Below are positions 54,831 through 63,091 of a stretch of DNA of 64,000 nucleotides, piece after piece. Positions within the stretch are counted from its first letter, which is position 1, and each line of letters opens with the position of its first letter. Below the pieces are notes generated by a model. That model searched no databases. It worked only from the letters and a program-made list of their open reading frames with translations, and was not told where the DNA came from. The position numbers and the translations under genes were made by a program. Where the stretch lies: NCBI RefSeq assembly GCF_000761245.1, contig NZ_AWOR01000001.1, positions 496,001-560,000 of the forward strand. Reading direction: 5' to 3'. The DNA comes from Comamonas testosteroni (lineage in GTDB: Bacteria > Pseudomonadota > Gammaproteobacteria > Burkholderiales > Burkholderiaceae_C).

Positions 54831-55706
54831 ATGAATATCCTGACTTGGAACGTGCAATGGTGCTGCGGCATGGATGGACTGGTCAGTGTGGAGCGCATCG
54901 TGCGTCACGCGCTGCAAATGGGCGAGCAGGCCGGCGGACTGGATGTGCTGTGCCTGCAGGAAATCGCCGTCAACTACCCCGATCTGCAGGGCCGGCCCGG
55001 CGATCAGCCGGCCGAGCTGAAGGCGCTGTTGCCGGGCTGGCAGATTTTCTTTGGCGCATCGGTCGATGAGTTCACGTCCAGCGGCCATCAGCGTTTTGGC
55101 AATCTGATTGCCACGCGGCTGCCGGTGCTGCTGGTTCAGCACTATCTGCTGCCCATGCCGGCAGAAGCCGACATGCGCTGCATGCAGCGCATGTGTTCTG
55201 TGGTCACGGTCTATGACGCGGCGCTGGGGCCGGTACGCATCATGACCACGCATCTCGAATATTTTTCGACGCGTCAGCGCATGGCGCAGGCCGGCGCACT
55301 GCGTGCCCTGCAGATGCAGGCCTGCGCGCTGGCCGATGCCCCGCCGCAGCCGGCCAGCGATGGCTCGCCCTATCAAACCAAGCCGCATACACGCCATGCC
55401 GTGCTTTGCGGGGATTTCAACTTCGAGCCGCACGAGCCCGAATATGCCGTTCTGTCCGCACCTTGGGCTGCCGGCGAGGAAGGCTGTCTGCAGGCCGGGC
55501 AGTGGCGCAATAGCTGGGATGTGCTGTATCCCGGGCAGCCGCAGCCGCCGACCTTCAGACTGGTGGATAGAACCTGGGGAGCAGAGCCCGGGGCCTGTGA
55601 CTTGATATGGGTCAGCGACAGCCTGCGTCAGAGAGTGCAAACTTGGAGTGTGGACAGCGCCACACAGGCCTCTGACCACCAGCCTGTGATGTTGACGCTG
55701 GGCTGA
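54831..55706 (+). CDS. Endonuclease/exonuclease/phosphatase (EEP) family protein
   Basis: 291 residues from the ATG at 54831 (MNILTWNVQWCCG). The EEP motifs are all present: TWNVQW, VLCLQEIAV with the metal-binding Glu, TTHLEYFS, GDFNFEPHEP and the final SDHQPVMLTLG. Members hydrolyse phosphodiesters in nucleic acids or lipids, or phosphomonoesters. No signal peptide, so probably cytoplasmic. Its position behind the ugp genes raises the idea that it acts on an imported glycerophosphodiester, but this is conjecture. Confidence 0.88.
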   Translation: MNILTWNVQWCCGMDGLVSVERIVRHALQMGEQAGGLDVLCLQEIAVNYPDLQGRPGDQPAELKALLPGWQIFFGASVDEFTSSGHQRFGNLIATRLPVLLVQHYLLPMPAEADMRCMQRMCSVVTVYDAALGPVRIMTTHLEYFSTRQRMAQAGALRALQMQACALADAPPQPASDGSPYQTKPHTRHAVLCGDFNFEPHEPEYAVLSAPWAAGEEGCLQAGQWRNSWDVLYPGQPQPPTFRLVDRTWGAEPGACDLIWVSDSLRQRVQTWSVDSATQASDHQPVMLTLG

Positions 55707-55812
55707 ACTTGTTGCTAGGTTCGGAGCTGGATTCGAGAGACGAGTGGCTGCACAAGTCGCACTGTTGTGAAACCCTGAGAACGTAAACGCGTTCTAAAAG
55801 AGAGGAGTCTTC

Positions 55813-56370
55813 ATGTCTGTAGAAATTCCGTCCATGTCCATCATGTTGCACCGTAGCTGGTGGGTGCTGTTGTTGCGCGGCGCCGCCGCCATCATCTTCG
55901 GCGTGCTGACCTGGATGCAGCCCGCAGCATCCGCCGCCGCGCTGGTGCTGGTGTTTGGCGCCTATGTGTTTGTCGATGGCCTGCTAGGCATCTACACCGC
56001 CATCAAGAGCCGCCAGCAGTCGCGTCACTGGTGGGTGGTTTTGCTGTGGGGGCTGACGGGTGTGGTGGTGGGGGTGCTCACGGTCATCAACCCTGCGATT
56101 ACTGCGCTGGTTCTGACCATCTATATCGGCGTCTGGGCCTTGATGACCGGCGTACTGCAGATCGTCGCGGCGCTGCGTCTGCGCAAGGAAATTCAAGGCG
56201 AATGGGTGCTGGTGCTCGGGGGGCTGCTCTCAGTGTTGTTCGGCATCTTCGTGCTGATGCAACCCGGTGCGGGCATGATGGCCATGCTGTGGGTGCTGGC
56301 GACCTATGCCGTCATCTTCGGTGTGCTGATGGTGATACTGGCGTTCAAGATCAAGAAGTTCACGGCTTGA
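55813..56370 (+). CDS. HdeD-family membrane protein (DUF308)
   Basis: 185 residues with six closely spaced helices in three repeated pairs. LLRGAAAIIFGVLTWMQP, VVLLWGLTGVVVGVLTVINP and LVLGGLLSVLFGIFVLMQPGAG show the internal repeat of the HdeD family. HdeD in E. coli aids acid resistance at high cell density; elsewhere the role is unknown. AGAGGAG precedes the ATG. A terminator follows. Confidence 0.88.
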   Translation: MSVEIPSMSIMLHRSWWVLLLRGAAAIIFGVLTWMQPAASAAALVLVFGAYVFVDGLLGIYTAIKSRQQSRHWWVVLLWGLTGVVVGVLTVINPAITALVLTIYIGVWALMTGVLQIVAALRLRKEIQGEWVLVLGGLLSVLFGIFVLMQPGAGMMAMLWVLATYAVIFGVLMVILAFKIKKFTA

Positions 56371-56385
56371 AGGGCATTGATCTCG

Positions 56386-56413
56386 AAAAAGCGGCTCCAA
56401 CGAGCCGCTTTTT
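56386..56413 (+). terminator. Intrinsic terminator after the HdeD-like gene
   Basis: The stem aaaagcggctc / gagccgctttt is followed by TT. It separates this gene from pbpC. Confidence 0.88.
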
Positions 56414-56493
56414 TGCTGCCGCTTGTCTGAGCGGACCGTTTGCCATGCCATCTTTGGGACAATGCCTGCTGACTTCCAACAGCGCACAAAGAC

Positions 56494-58905
56494 ATGGAAC
56501 AAGGCATGCAGCGGTATTTCCCGCCCCCGAAAATGAAGCAGTCCTGGCGAGCCGTTGGCATGACGGCCGCTTTATGGCTGGGTCTTGCCGCCAGCAGCCA
56601 AGCCGTGTCCAGCTATGACGAGGTGCGCATCGACCATCGCTCGTCGGAGACCCTGCTGCTTTCGCGCGAAGGCGAGGTGCTGCAGCGCCTGCGCACCGAC
56701 AGCACAGTGCGCCGCGGTCCCTGGGTGGCATTGGCCGATGTCTCGCCGGCACTGCGCACGGCCCTGGTGCTCAGCGAGGACAAACGTTTCTACGAGCACA
56801 GCGGCGTGGACTGGGCTGCCGTCACCGCAGCCGCCTGGGGCAACCTCTGGAACACGCGCACGCGCGGCGCAAGCACCATCACCATGCAGCTCGCCGGTCT
56901 GCTGGATGGAGACTGGCGTCAGGGACCGGGCGGGCGCAGCGTGGTGCAGAAGGTGGGGCAGGCCGTGGCGGCCCAGGTGCTGGACAGGCGCTGGCGCAAG
57001 GATCAGATTCTCGAGGCCTATCTGAACCTGGTGCCGTTTCGCGGCGAGATCGTGGGTATAGCTGCGCTGTCGCAAAGCCTGTACGGCAAGGCAGCCCACG
57101 GGCTGGATGCGCGCGAGGCCGCCATTGCTGCGGCCCTGGTGCGTGCACCCAATGCCTCGGTCGAGCGTGTGGCCCAGCGTGCCTGCGGCGTGCTGCAGGT
57201 GATGGTGCCCGATGATGTGGCGGCCAAGGATTGCTCGGCCATGCAGCTCTATACCTCCAGCGTGCTGCAACGGCGTCAATGGCTGGCCAGCGAGGGCGTG
57301 GCTCCGCATTTCGCGCGGCGCTGGCTGGCGTTGCCCCAGAACAGGGGGCAGGAGCAGGTGCGATCAACCTTGAGCGCACCCCTGCAGCGCTTTGCCGTGG
57401 CCAGCCTGCAGCAGCATCTGCGCGAGTTGCAGGGCCGCAATGTGGAAGATGGTGCGGCCGTGGTGCTGGACAACCGAACAGGCGAGATCCTGGCCTGGGT
57501 GGGCTCCTCAGGAACGCTGAGCCAGGCGTCCGAGGTCGATGGCGTCACCGCGCTGCGTCAGCCCGGCTCCACGCTCAAGCCTTTTCTCTACGCCCAGGCG
57601 ATTGCCGAAAAGCGCATCACGGCCGCCTCGCTGATCGAGGATTCATCGGCCCATATTCCCACGCAGAACGGCCTCTACATTCCGCAGAACTACGACCGGC
57701 GCTTCAAGGGCTGGGTGTCGGCGCGCACGGCGCTGGCATCCTCGCTCAATGTGCCTGCGGTGCGCACGCTGGTCATGATCACGCCCGACGCCTTTTTCGA
57801 GCAGCTCAAGAAACTGGGCCTGCCGCTGCGCGAAAGCGGGGGCTATTACGGCTTCAGCCTGGCGCTGGGCAGCAGCGAGGTCGCGCTGCTCAATCTGACC
57901 AATGCCTATCGGGCACTGGGCAATGGTGGTCAATATCGCCCCGTGAGTTGGGCCTTGCCTCAGGCTGAAAGCCGCAAGGCCGGCGGCAACACCGGCGACG
58001 ACGCGCTGCAGGCACTGGATGCGCGGGCAGCTTTTATCGTGGGCGACATCCTCTCCGACAATATGGCGCGGGCACCGACGTTCGGCACGGACAGCGTGCT
58101 GGCCACTCGCTTCTGGACGGCTGTGAAAACCGGCACCAGCAAGGATATGCGCGACAACTGGGCCGTGGGCTGGTCCGAGCGCTACACCGTGGGCGTCTGG
58201 GTGGGCAATGCGGGTGGCGAGGCCATGCATTCGGTCAGCGGCACCAGCGGCGCAGCGCCCATCTGGGCCGATATCATGGGCTTTTTGCATCGCAACCTGT
58301 CCAGCCGTGCGCCCAGGGCTCCGACCGGTGTGCTGCAGCAGCAAGTGCAGTTCGGTGCGTTGACAAGCGGCGGCATGCCTATCGAAAGCGCACGCGAAGA
58401 ATGGTTTGTGGCAGGGACCGAGCAATCACTGTTTGCCATGGATCACGTGGCTGGCAGCACGGAACAGAAAAACCTTGCAAGGCAAAAAGCCAGCAAGTTA
58501 GGCAGTGCCACAGCTGCGTCCGCTGTCCGTATCTCGCGCCCGGCCAATGGCACGATTTTGGCGCTGGACCCCGATATTCCGCCTGACAGCCAGCGCGTGC
58601 AGCTGGTGGCGCGCCAGGCCGGCATGGCGGCCGAGCAGGACTGGCGTGACGGCAGCTTGCGCTGGCGGCTGGTGACCCGGCAGTATGGTGCGCCCGCCTC
58701 AGCAGACAAGAACGCCCAACCCGTGATGCGAGAGGTGCAGCGCGAGCTGGGGCGCGGCAGTCAGCTGGGCTGGCTGCCCTGGCCGGGGCGCCACAGGCTG
58801 GAGCTGCTCGATGCCTCTGGCAAGGTGCTGGACAGCATTGCGCTTGAGGTGCGCGGTGCCGGGGCACTGGTTGCCGGTCCCGAGGACATCAAGAAAAAAA
58901 GATAG
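56494..58905 (+). CDS. pbpC: Penicillin-binding protein 1C
   Basis: 803 residues. An N-terminal signal-anchor (about 20-38) precedes a GT51 glycosyltransferase domain with SEDKRFYEHSGVDW (catalytic Glu about 95) and GASTITMQLAGLL. The transpeptidase domain has SxxK in PGSTLKPF (about 358), SxN in ASSLNVPA and KTGT at about 544. The C-terminal BiPBP_C domain (about 700-800) is specific to PBP1C. It polymerises peptidoglycan and in E. coli is co-encoded with YfhM. It lies here 6.7 kb from the macroglobulin gene, with its own upstream terminator. Confidence 0.95.
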   Translation: MEQGMQRYFPPPKMKQSWRAVGMTAALWLGLAASSQAVSSYDEVRIDHRSSETLLLSREGEVLQRLRTDSTVRRGPWVALADVSPALRTALVLSEDKRFYEHSGVDWAAVTAAAWGNLWNTRTRGASTITMQLAGLLDGDWRQGPGGRSVVQKVGQAVAAQVLDRRWRKDQILEAYLNLVPFRGEIVGIAALSQSLYGKAAHGLDAREAAIAAALVRAPNASVERVAQRACGVLQVMVPDDVAAKDCSAMQLYTSSVLQRRQWLASEGVAPHFARRWLALPQNRGQEQVRSTLSAPLQRFAVASLQQHLRELQGRNVEDGAAVVLDNRTGEILAWVGSSGTLSQASEVDGVTALRQPGSTLKPFLYAQAIAEKRITAASLIEDSSAHIPTQNGLYIPQNYDRRFKGWVSARTALASSLNVPAVRTLVMITPDAFFEQLKKLGLPLRESGGYYGFSLALGSSEVALLNLTNAYRALGNGGQYRPVSWALPQAESRKAGGNTGDDALQALDARAAFIVGDILSDNMARAPTFGTDSVLATRFWTAVKTGTSKDMRDNWAVGWSERYTVGVWVGNAGGEAMHSVSGTSGAAPIWADIMGFLHRNLSSRAPRAPTGVLQQQVQFGALTSGGMPIESAREEWFVAGTEQSLFAMDHVAGSTEQKNLARQKASKLGSATAASAVRISRPANGTILALDPDIPPDSQRVQLVARQAGMAAEQDWRDGSLRWRLVTRQYGAPASADKNAQPVMREVQRELGRGSQLGWLPWPGRHRLELLDASGKVLDSIALEVRGAGALVAGPEDIKKKR

Positions 58906-58910
58906 ACATG

Positions 58911-58938
58911 AAAAGCCGCTGGTCTGGGCCAGCGGTTT
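58911..58938. terminator. Terminator-like hairpin between pbpC and lldD
   Basis: The stem ccgctgg / ccagcgg lies between convergent genes, with an A run before it and a short T tract after it. It may work in both directions. Confidence 0.6.
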
Positions 58939-59018
58939 GCAGCAAGGGCATGGCCGCTGGAAAGTCCTGCCCTCAAGCGAAACCATCGGGAGGCAGCAGT
59001 GCCGTCTCACAGAGGTGC

Positions 59019-60152
59019 TCAGCGCACCAATAGATCGCCCGTGATCTCCGAGACCTTCTTGACGCTGGTCAGCGTCATGGCCACGCGCATTTCCTTTTCG
59101 AGCAGGTTCAGCAGATTGCTCACACCGGCCTCGCCCTCGGCGGCCAGCGCGTAGACGAAGGCACGGCCTATCATGGTGCAGTCCGCGCCCAGGGCCAGCA
59201 GGCGCACGATGTCCAGGCCGTTGCGCACGCCCGAGTCGGCCAGGATCTTGATCTGGCCCTTGACGGCATCGGCAATGGCAGGCAGGGCGCGTGTCGACGA
59301 GAGCACGCCGTCGAGTTGGCGCCCGCCATGGTTGGAGACGATGATGCCGTCAGCGCCGAAGCGCACGGCATCCCTGGCGTCCTCGGGGTCGAGGATGCCT
59401 TTGATCAGCATGGGACCCTTCCAGAAGTCGCGGATCCATTCCAGGTCCGACCACGAGATCGAGGGGTCGAAGTTCGCGCCCAGATAGCCCATATAGTCTT
59501 CGAGCGAGACGTTCTGGCCCTTGTAGGTGGAGATATTGCCCAGCGTGTGCGGGCGGCCCATCAGGCCCACGTCCAAGGCCCAGTGTGGATGGGTCACGGC
59601 CTGCAGATAGCGGCGCATGGCGGCGTTGGGGCCGCTCATGCCCGAGTGCGCGTCGCGATAGCGGGCGCCGGGCACGGGCATGTCCACGGTAAAGACCAGG
59701 GTGGAGACGCCAGCAGCCTGGGCGCGCTCCAGCGCGTTCTTCATGAAGCCCCGGTCCTTGAGCACATAGAGCTGGAACCACATCGGTCGGCCCAGCTTGG
59801 GTGCGACTTCCTCGATGGGGCAGACCGAGACGCTGGACATGGTGAAGGGGATGCCCTTCTTGTCAGCGGCCATGGCGGCCTGCACTTCGCCGCGGCGGGC
59901 GAACATGCCGGTCAGCCCCACGGGAGCCAGCGCCACGGGAATCGAGAACTTCTCGCCGAACAGCTCGATGCTGGTATCGAGCTGGCTCATGTCCTTGAGC
60001 ACGCGCTGGCGCAGGGCCACGTCGGCCAGGTCGTCGACATTGCGAGCCAGCGTCTTCTCGGCATAGGCGCCGCCGTCGAGGTAGTGGAACAGAAAGGGCG
60101 GCAGGCGCTTTTGCGCAGCCGCACGGTAGTCGGTGGTGGAGGAGATGATCAT
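59019..60152 (-). CDS. lldD: L-lactate dehydrogenase, FMN type
   Basis: 377 residues. FMN-dependent alpha-hydroxyacid oxidase family: oxidises L-lactate to pyruvate and passes electrons to quinone at the inner membrane. Seen: [39 protein letters not shown], the catalytic His in [11 protein letters not shown], and [20 protein letters not shown] with the FMN-phosphate site. It overlaps the lldR stop by four bases and is the last gene of lldP-lldR-lldD. Related glycolate or mandelate oxidases are unlikely given the operon. Confidence 0.94.
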   Translation of the reverse strand: MIISSTTDYRAAAQKRLPPFLFHYLDGGAYAEKTLARNVDDLADVALRQRVLKDMSQLDTSIELFGEKFSIPVALAPVGLTGMFARRGEVQAAMAADKKGIPFTMSSVSVCPIEEVAPKLGRPMWFQLYVLKDRGFMKNALERAQAAGVSTLVFTVDMPVPGARYRDAHSGMSGPNAAMRRYLQAVTHPHWALDVGLMGRPHTLGNISTYKGQNVSLEDYMGYLGANFDPSISWSDLEWIRDFWKGPMLIKGILDPEDARDAVRFGADGIIVSNHGGRQLDGVLSSTRALPAIADAVKGQIKILADSGVRNGLDIVRLLALGADCTMIGRAFVYALAAEGEAGVSNLLNLLEKEMRVAMTLTSVKKVSEITGDLLVR

Positions 60153-60919
60153 GAAAAAATGGCGGAGGAAGAGGAGAAACGATCCAGCCGCTTGCGTCGG
60201 GCCGCTTCGGCATCCGACTCGGACAGCTTTTCGTGAACATAGGCCAGGTGCTGGCCGATGGCGCTTCTGGCCTGCTCCGGCTCGCCGTCGACAATGGCCT
60301 GCATGAGATTGCGGTGCTGCGCAGTCAGATGCTCCAGCGTCGAGAGATCATCATGCACGAACATCAGGCGCCGGTTCTGGGCCACGGTGCCCAGCACCAG
60401 CTCGAAGAGGCTGCCCATGAGCTGAACCAGCACGGCGTTGTGCGAAGCCTCGGCAATCGCCAGATGAAACTGCGCATCGGAGCGGGCCGCACTGGCGGCA
60501 TCGCGCGCCTGCTGGTGGCGCAGCATATCGTCGAAACAGTGGCGGATGCGGTCCTTGTCCTTGTCGGTGGCACGTTGGGCCGCATACCAGGCAGTGCTGA
60601 GCTCCAGGGCCTGGCGTGCTTCCAGCACGTCGTAGCGATATTGGGGGTCGTCGCGCAGCAAGGATTCCAGCGGTGCGACGGCTTGTTCGTGCCACAGCGG
60701 CACGCGCGAGCCGACAAAGGTGCCGGCGCCCACGCGGCTTTCGAGCACACCTCGGCTGGCAAGCTTCTGTATGGCCTCGCGCAGTGCCGTGCGCGAGACC
60801 CCCAGTTGCTCGGCCAGTGCCCGCTCGGTCGGTAGCTTTGCGCCGCTCTGGAGCTGGGTGCTCTGGATCAGCTCCAGCAACTGCTGGGCAACGCGGTCGG
60901 ACAGGCGGATGGCGGGCAT
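60149..60919 (-). CDS. lldR: GntR/FadR-family regulator LldR
   Basis: 256 residues from the ATG at 60919 ([18 protein letters not shown]). The winged helix-turn-helix has [38 protein letters not shown]; the FCD effector domain follows with [14 protein letters not shown] and [17 protein letters not shown]. In E. coli LldR responds to L-lactate and acts on two operator sites of lldPRD. Matching twin palindromes lie upstream of lldP here. The frame is open far upstream through lldP, but that is not coding. Confidence 0.93.
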   Translation of the reverse strand: MPAIRLSDRVAQQLLELIQSTQLQSGAKLPTERALAEQLGVSRTALREAIQKLASRGVLESRVGAGTFVGSRVPLWHEQAVAPLESLLRDDPQYRYDVLEARQALELSTAWYAAQRATDKDKDRIRHCFDDMLRHQQARDAASAARSDAQFHLAIAEASHNAVLVQLMGSLFELVLGTVAQNRRLMFVHDDLSTLEHLTAQHRNLMQAIVDGEPEQARSAIGQHLAYVHEKLSESDAEAARRKRLDRFSSSSAIFS

Positions 60920-60936
60920 GGGGTCTGGCAGGAGTT

Positions 60937-62601
60937 TCAGGTGGTGGGAATCATCCACGGAAACACATAAGCCTGCAGAGTGCAGATGATGCCGATCAGC
61001 ACCAGGAAGGCCAGGCTGTGCTTGACGGTAAAGCGAAACAGGTCCGATTCCTTGCCGGCCAGGCCTACGGCTGCGCAGGCAATGGCGATGGACTGGGGCG
61101 AGATCATCTTGCCGGTCACGCCGCCGGTGGTGTTGGCCGTCACGGCCAGAACCTCGGGCAGCCCCAGCTGCGCTGCCGTCGTGGCCTGCAGGGCGCCGAA
61201 CAGCGCATTGGCCGAGGTGTCGGATCCCGTGAGGAACACGCCGATCCAGCCCAGGAAGGGCGAGAAGAACGCAAAGGCCTTGCCTGTATGGGCCAGCGCC
61301 ATGGCCAGCGTGGTGGACAGGCCGGAGTAGTTGGCGATGAAGGCGAAGGCCAGCACCATGCCGATGGAGTAGATGGGCAAGGCCAGTTCCTTGAAGGTCT
61401 CGCCCAGGGTCTGGACTGCCACGGCTGGCTTGAGGCGCAGCAAAAGAATGGCGAGCACGGCGGCGATCAGGATCGCGGTTCCCGTGGCCGAGAGCCAGTT
61501 GAAGGAATAGACCGCGCCATAGGGCGTGGGCGCGGCGACGACGGGTGCCATTTTCTGCACCAGATTGTGCAGCATGGGTACCGGAATGCTGAAGACCGTG
61601 CCGGACAGTGCGCCGCCCGAGGCGAACAGCGCCTTGAAGGGCTTGAGGCTCCAGATGGTCACCATGGCCGTGAGGATGATGAAGGGCGACCAGGCCTTGA
61701 TCACCATGCCGGTTGTCAGCTTGGCAGGGGCCGTCGTCTGGATCTTTGCCGCGCCCGGCTCGGTGTCGAAGCGGAAGATGCGCTTGGGCTGCCAGAACTT
61801 GAGGAAAGTGGTCAGTGTCACCAGGGCGAAGATTGCCGAAGTGATGTCCGGCAGTTCGGGGCCGATGTAGTTGGCCGTCAGAAACTGTCCGAGTGCAAAG
61901 CTGCCGCCGCCCACCAGCACCGCAGGCCAGGTTTCCTTGACGCCGCGCCAGCCGTCCATGATGGCCATGAGCCAGAACAGCACGATGATGGTCATGAACG
62001 GCAGCTGGCGGCCGGCCATCTGGCTGATGGCCATGACATCGACGCCCGAGACCTGACCGGCCACGATGACGGGAATGCCCATGGCGCCGAACGCCACGGG
62101 GGCGGTATTGCCGATCAGGCACAGGCCGGCCGCATACAAAGGCCTGAAGCCCAGGCCCACCAGCAGCGCCGCCGTGATGGCCACGGGGGCGCCGAAACCG
62201 GCGGCTCCCTCGAGGAAGGCACCGAAGCAAAAGCCCACCAGGATCAGCTGCAGGCGCTGGTCTTCGGTGACGGAGAGGATCGACGAGCGGATGATGTCGA
62301 ACTGTCCGGTCTTGACCGAGACCTTGTAGAGAAAGACCGCCGCGACAATGATCCAGGCGATCGGCCACAGACCGTAGAAGAAGCCGTAGACGCCCGCGGC
62401 CAGCGCGTTGGCGACCGGCATGCGATAAAAGAGCAGCGCCACGGCCAGAGACAGCGCCACCGTGATGGTGCCCGCCACATAGCCCTTGAGGCGCAGCTTG
62501 GTCAGTGCGAGAAAGAAAAAGATGATGGGTATCAGCGCCACCAGCGCCGACACCCACACATTGCCTGCGGGGTCGTAGTTCTGCGACCAGATTTCTTGCA
62601 T
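60937..62601 (-). CDS. lldP: L-lactate permease
   Basis: 554 residues with at least 12 hydrophobic segments. The LctP signature [27 protein letters not shown] is complete, as is [15 protein letters not shown]. It imports L-lactate (and glycolate or D-lactate) by proton symport. First gene of the operon, with a leader of about 165 bases and two palindromic operators upstream. A second lldP-like gene begins past 63092 on the same strand. Confidence 0.96.
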   Translation of the reverse strand: MQEIWSQNYDPAGNVWVSALVALIPIIFFFLALTKLRLKGYVAGTITVALSLAVALLFYRMPVANALAAGVYGFFYGLWPIAWIIVAAVFLYKVSVKTGQFDIIRSSILSVTEDQRLQLILVGFCFGAFLEGAAGFGAPVAITAALLVGLGFRPLYAAGLCLIGNTAPVAFGAMGIPVIVAGQVSGVDVMAISQMAGRQLPFMTIIVLFWLMAIMDGWRGVKETWPAVLVGGGSFALGQFLTANYIGPELPDITSAIFALVTLTTFLKFWQPKRIFRFDTEPGAAKIQTTAPAKLTTGMVIKAWSPFIILTAMVTIWSLKPFKALFASGGALSGTVFSIPVPMLHNLVQKMAPVVAAPTPYGAVYSFNWLSATGTAILIAAVLAILLLRLKPAVAVQTLGETFKELALPIYSIGMVLAFAFIANYSGLSTTLAMALAHTGKAFAFFSPFLGWIGVFLTGSDTSANALFGALQATTAAQLGLPEVLAVTANTTGGVTGKMISPQSIAIACAAVGLAGKESDLFRFTVKHSLAFLVLIGIICTLQAYVFPWMIPTT

Positions 62602-62735
62602 TGCCTTGATCTCCTGGATATGCGCGGGGAGGGCAACCCTCCTGAGCGTCCAGAAGCTTCCCCGTCAATTCTGTAAACAACCACGTCGCCCTGCACCGGA
62701 CGCTGCCATGCAGCGTTACTCAGCCTTGCTTGTTA

Positions 62736-62752
62736 AATTGGTATTACCAATT
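62736..62752. promoter_or_regulatory. LldR/PdhR-type operator O1
   Basis: AATTGGTATTACCAATT is a perfect palindrome that fits the FadR-subfamily box ATTGGTnnnACCAAT. It lies just downstream of the likely lldP transcription start. Confidence 0.8.
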
Positions 62753-62775
62753 GACGGTGGTTTATGGTGGGGTGG

Positions 62776-62781
62776 ATTATA
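62776..62781 (-). promoter_or_regulatory. Putative -10 of the lldP promoter
   Basis: TATAAT on the minus strand lies between the two operators. The -35 region is AT-rich without a clear match. Confidence 0.5.
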
Positions 62782-62832
62782 GAAATGGGTTTCTAGCTAT
62801 AAATTAGTGGTTTTCCCTTGATTTCTAGAATT

Positions 62833-62849
62833 AATTGGTAATACCAATT
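62833..62849. promoter_or_regulatory. LldR/PdhR-type operator O2
   Basis: AATTGGTAATACCAATT is the exact reverse complement of O1 and lies 97 bases from it, upstream of the -10. A further half site ATTGGT is at 62855-62860, 21 bases on. Confidence 0.8.
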
Positions 62850-62898
62850 TGAGGATTGGTATTCCAGCAATCCTCCAAAAAAGGCGCAAAAAAGGCGC

Positions 62899-62930
62899 AA
62901 AAAAGCCGCAGGCCCGAAGGCGCTGCGGCT
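62899..62930 (-). terminator. Terminator of the second lactate permease gene
   Basis: On the minus strand agccgcag / ctgcggct forms the stem and TTTTTT follows, about 160 bases beyond the stop codon. It separates the second permease transcript from the lldP promoter. Confidence 0.65.
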
Positions 62931-63091
62931 GCAGGGATGCCCACTTGGTGGGCTGGGCAAGGGTGGTATGCGAGGCGGCTCAAACCGCCGCGGCCCAGGC
63001 CTGAGATACCGAGCAAGGGCCTGGGCGGCTCCGTCGCATCGCGGCGAAGATGTGGCCCCCGTCGGGGCGAGCCGCGAAGCAGCTCGGGTGC

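Larger units (their letters stand above)
62602..63091. other. Regulatory region between the two lactate permease genes
   Basis: 490 bases without a gene. From the lldP side it holds a leader, operator O1, a -10 TATAAT, operator O2 and a half site, then three 11-base A6-GGCGC repeats (62877-62909) and a terminator hairpin. The rest is GC-rich with a strong hairpin (ggcccaggcc / gggcctgggc, about 62990-63030). Confidence 0.7.
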
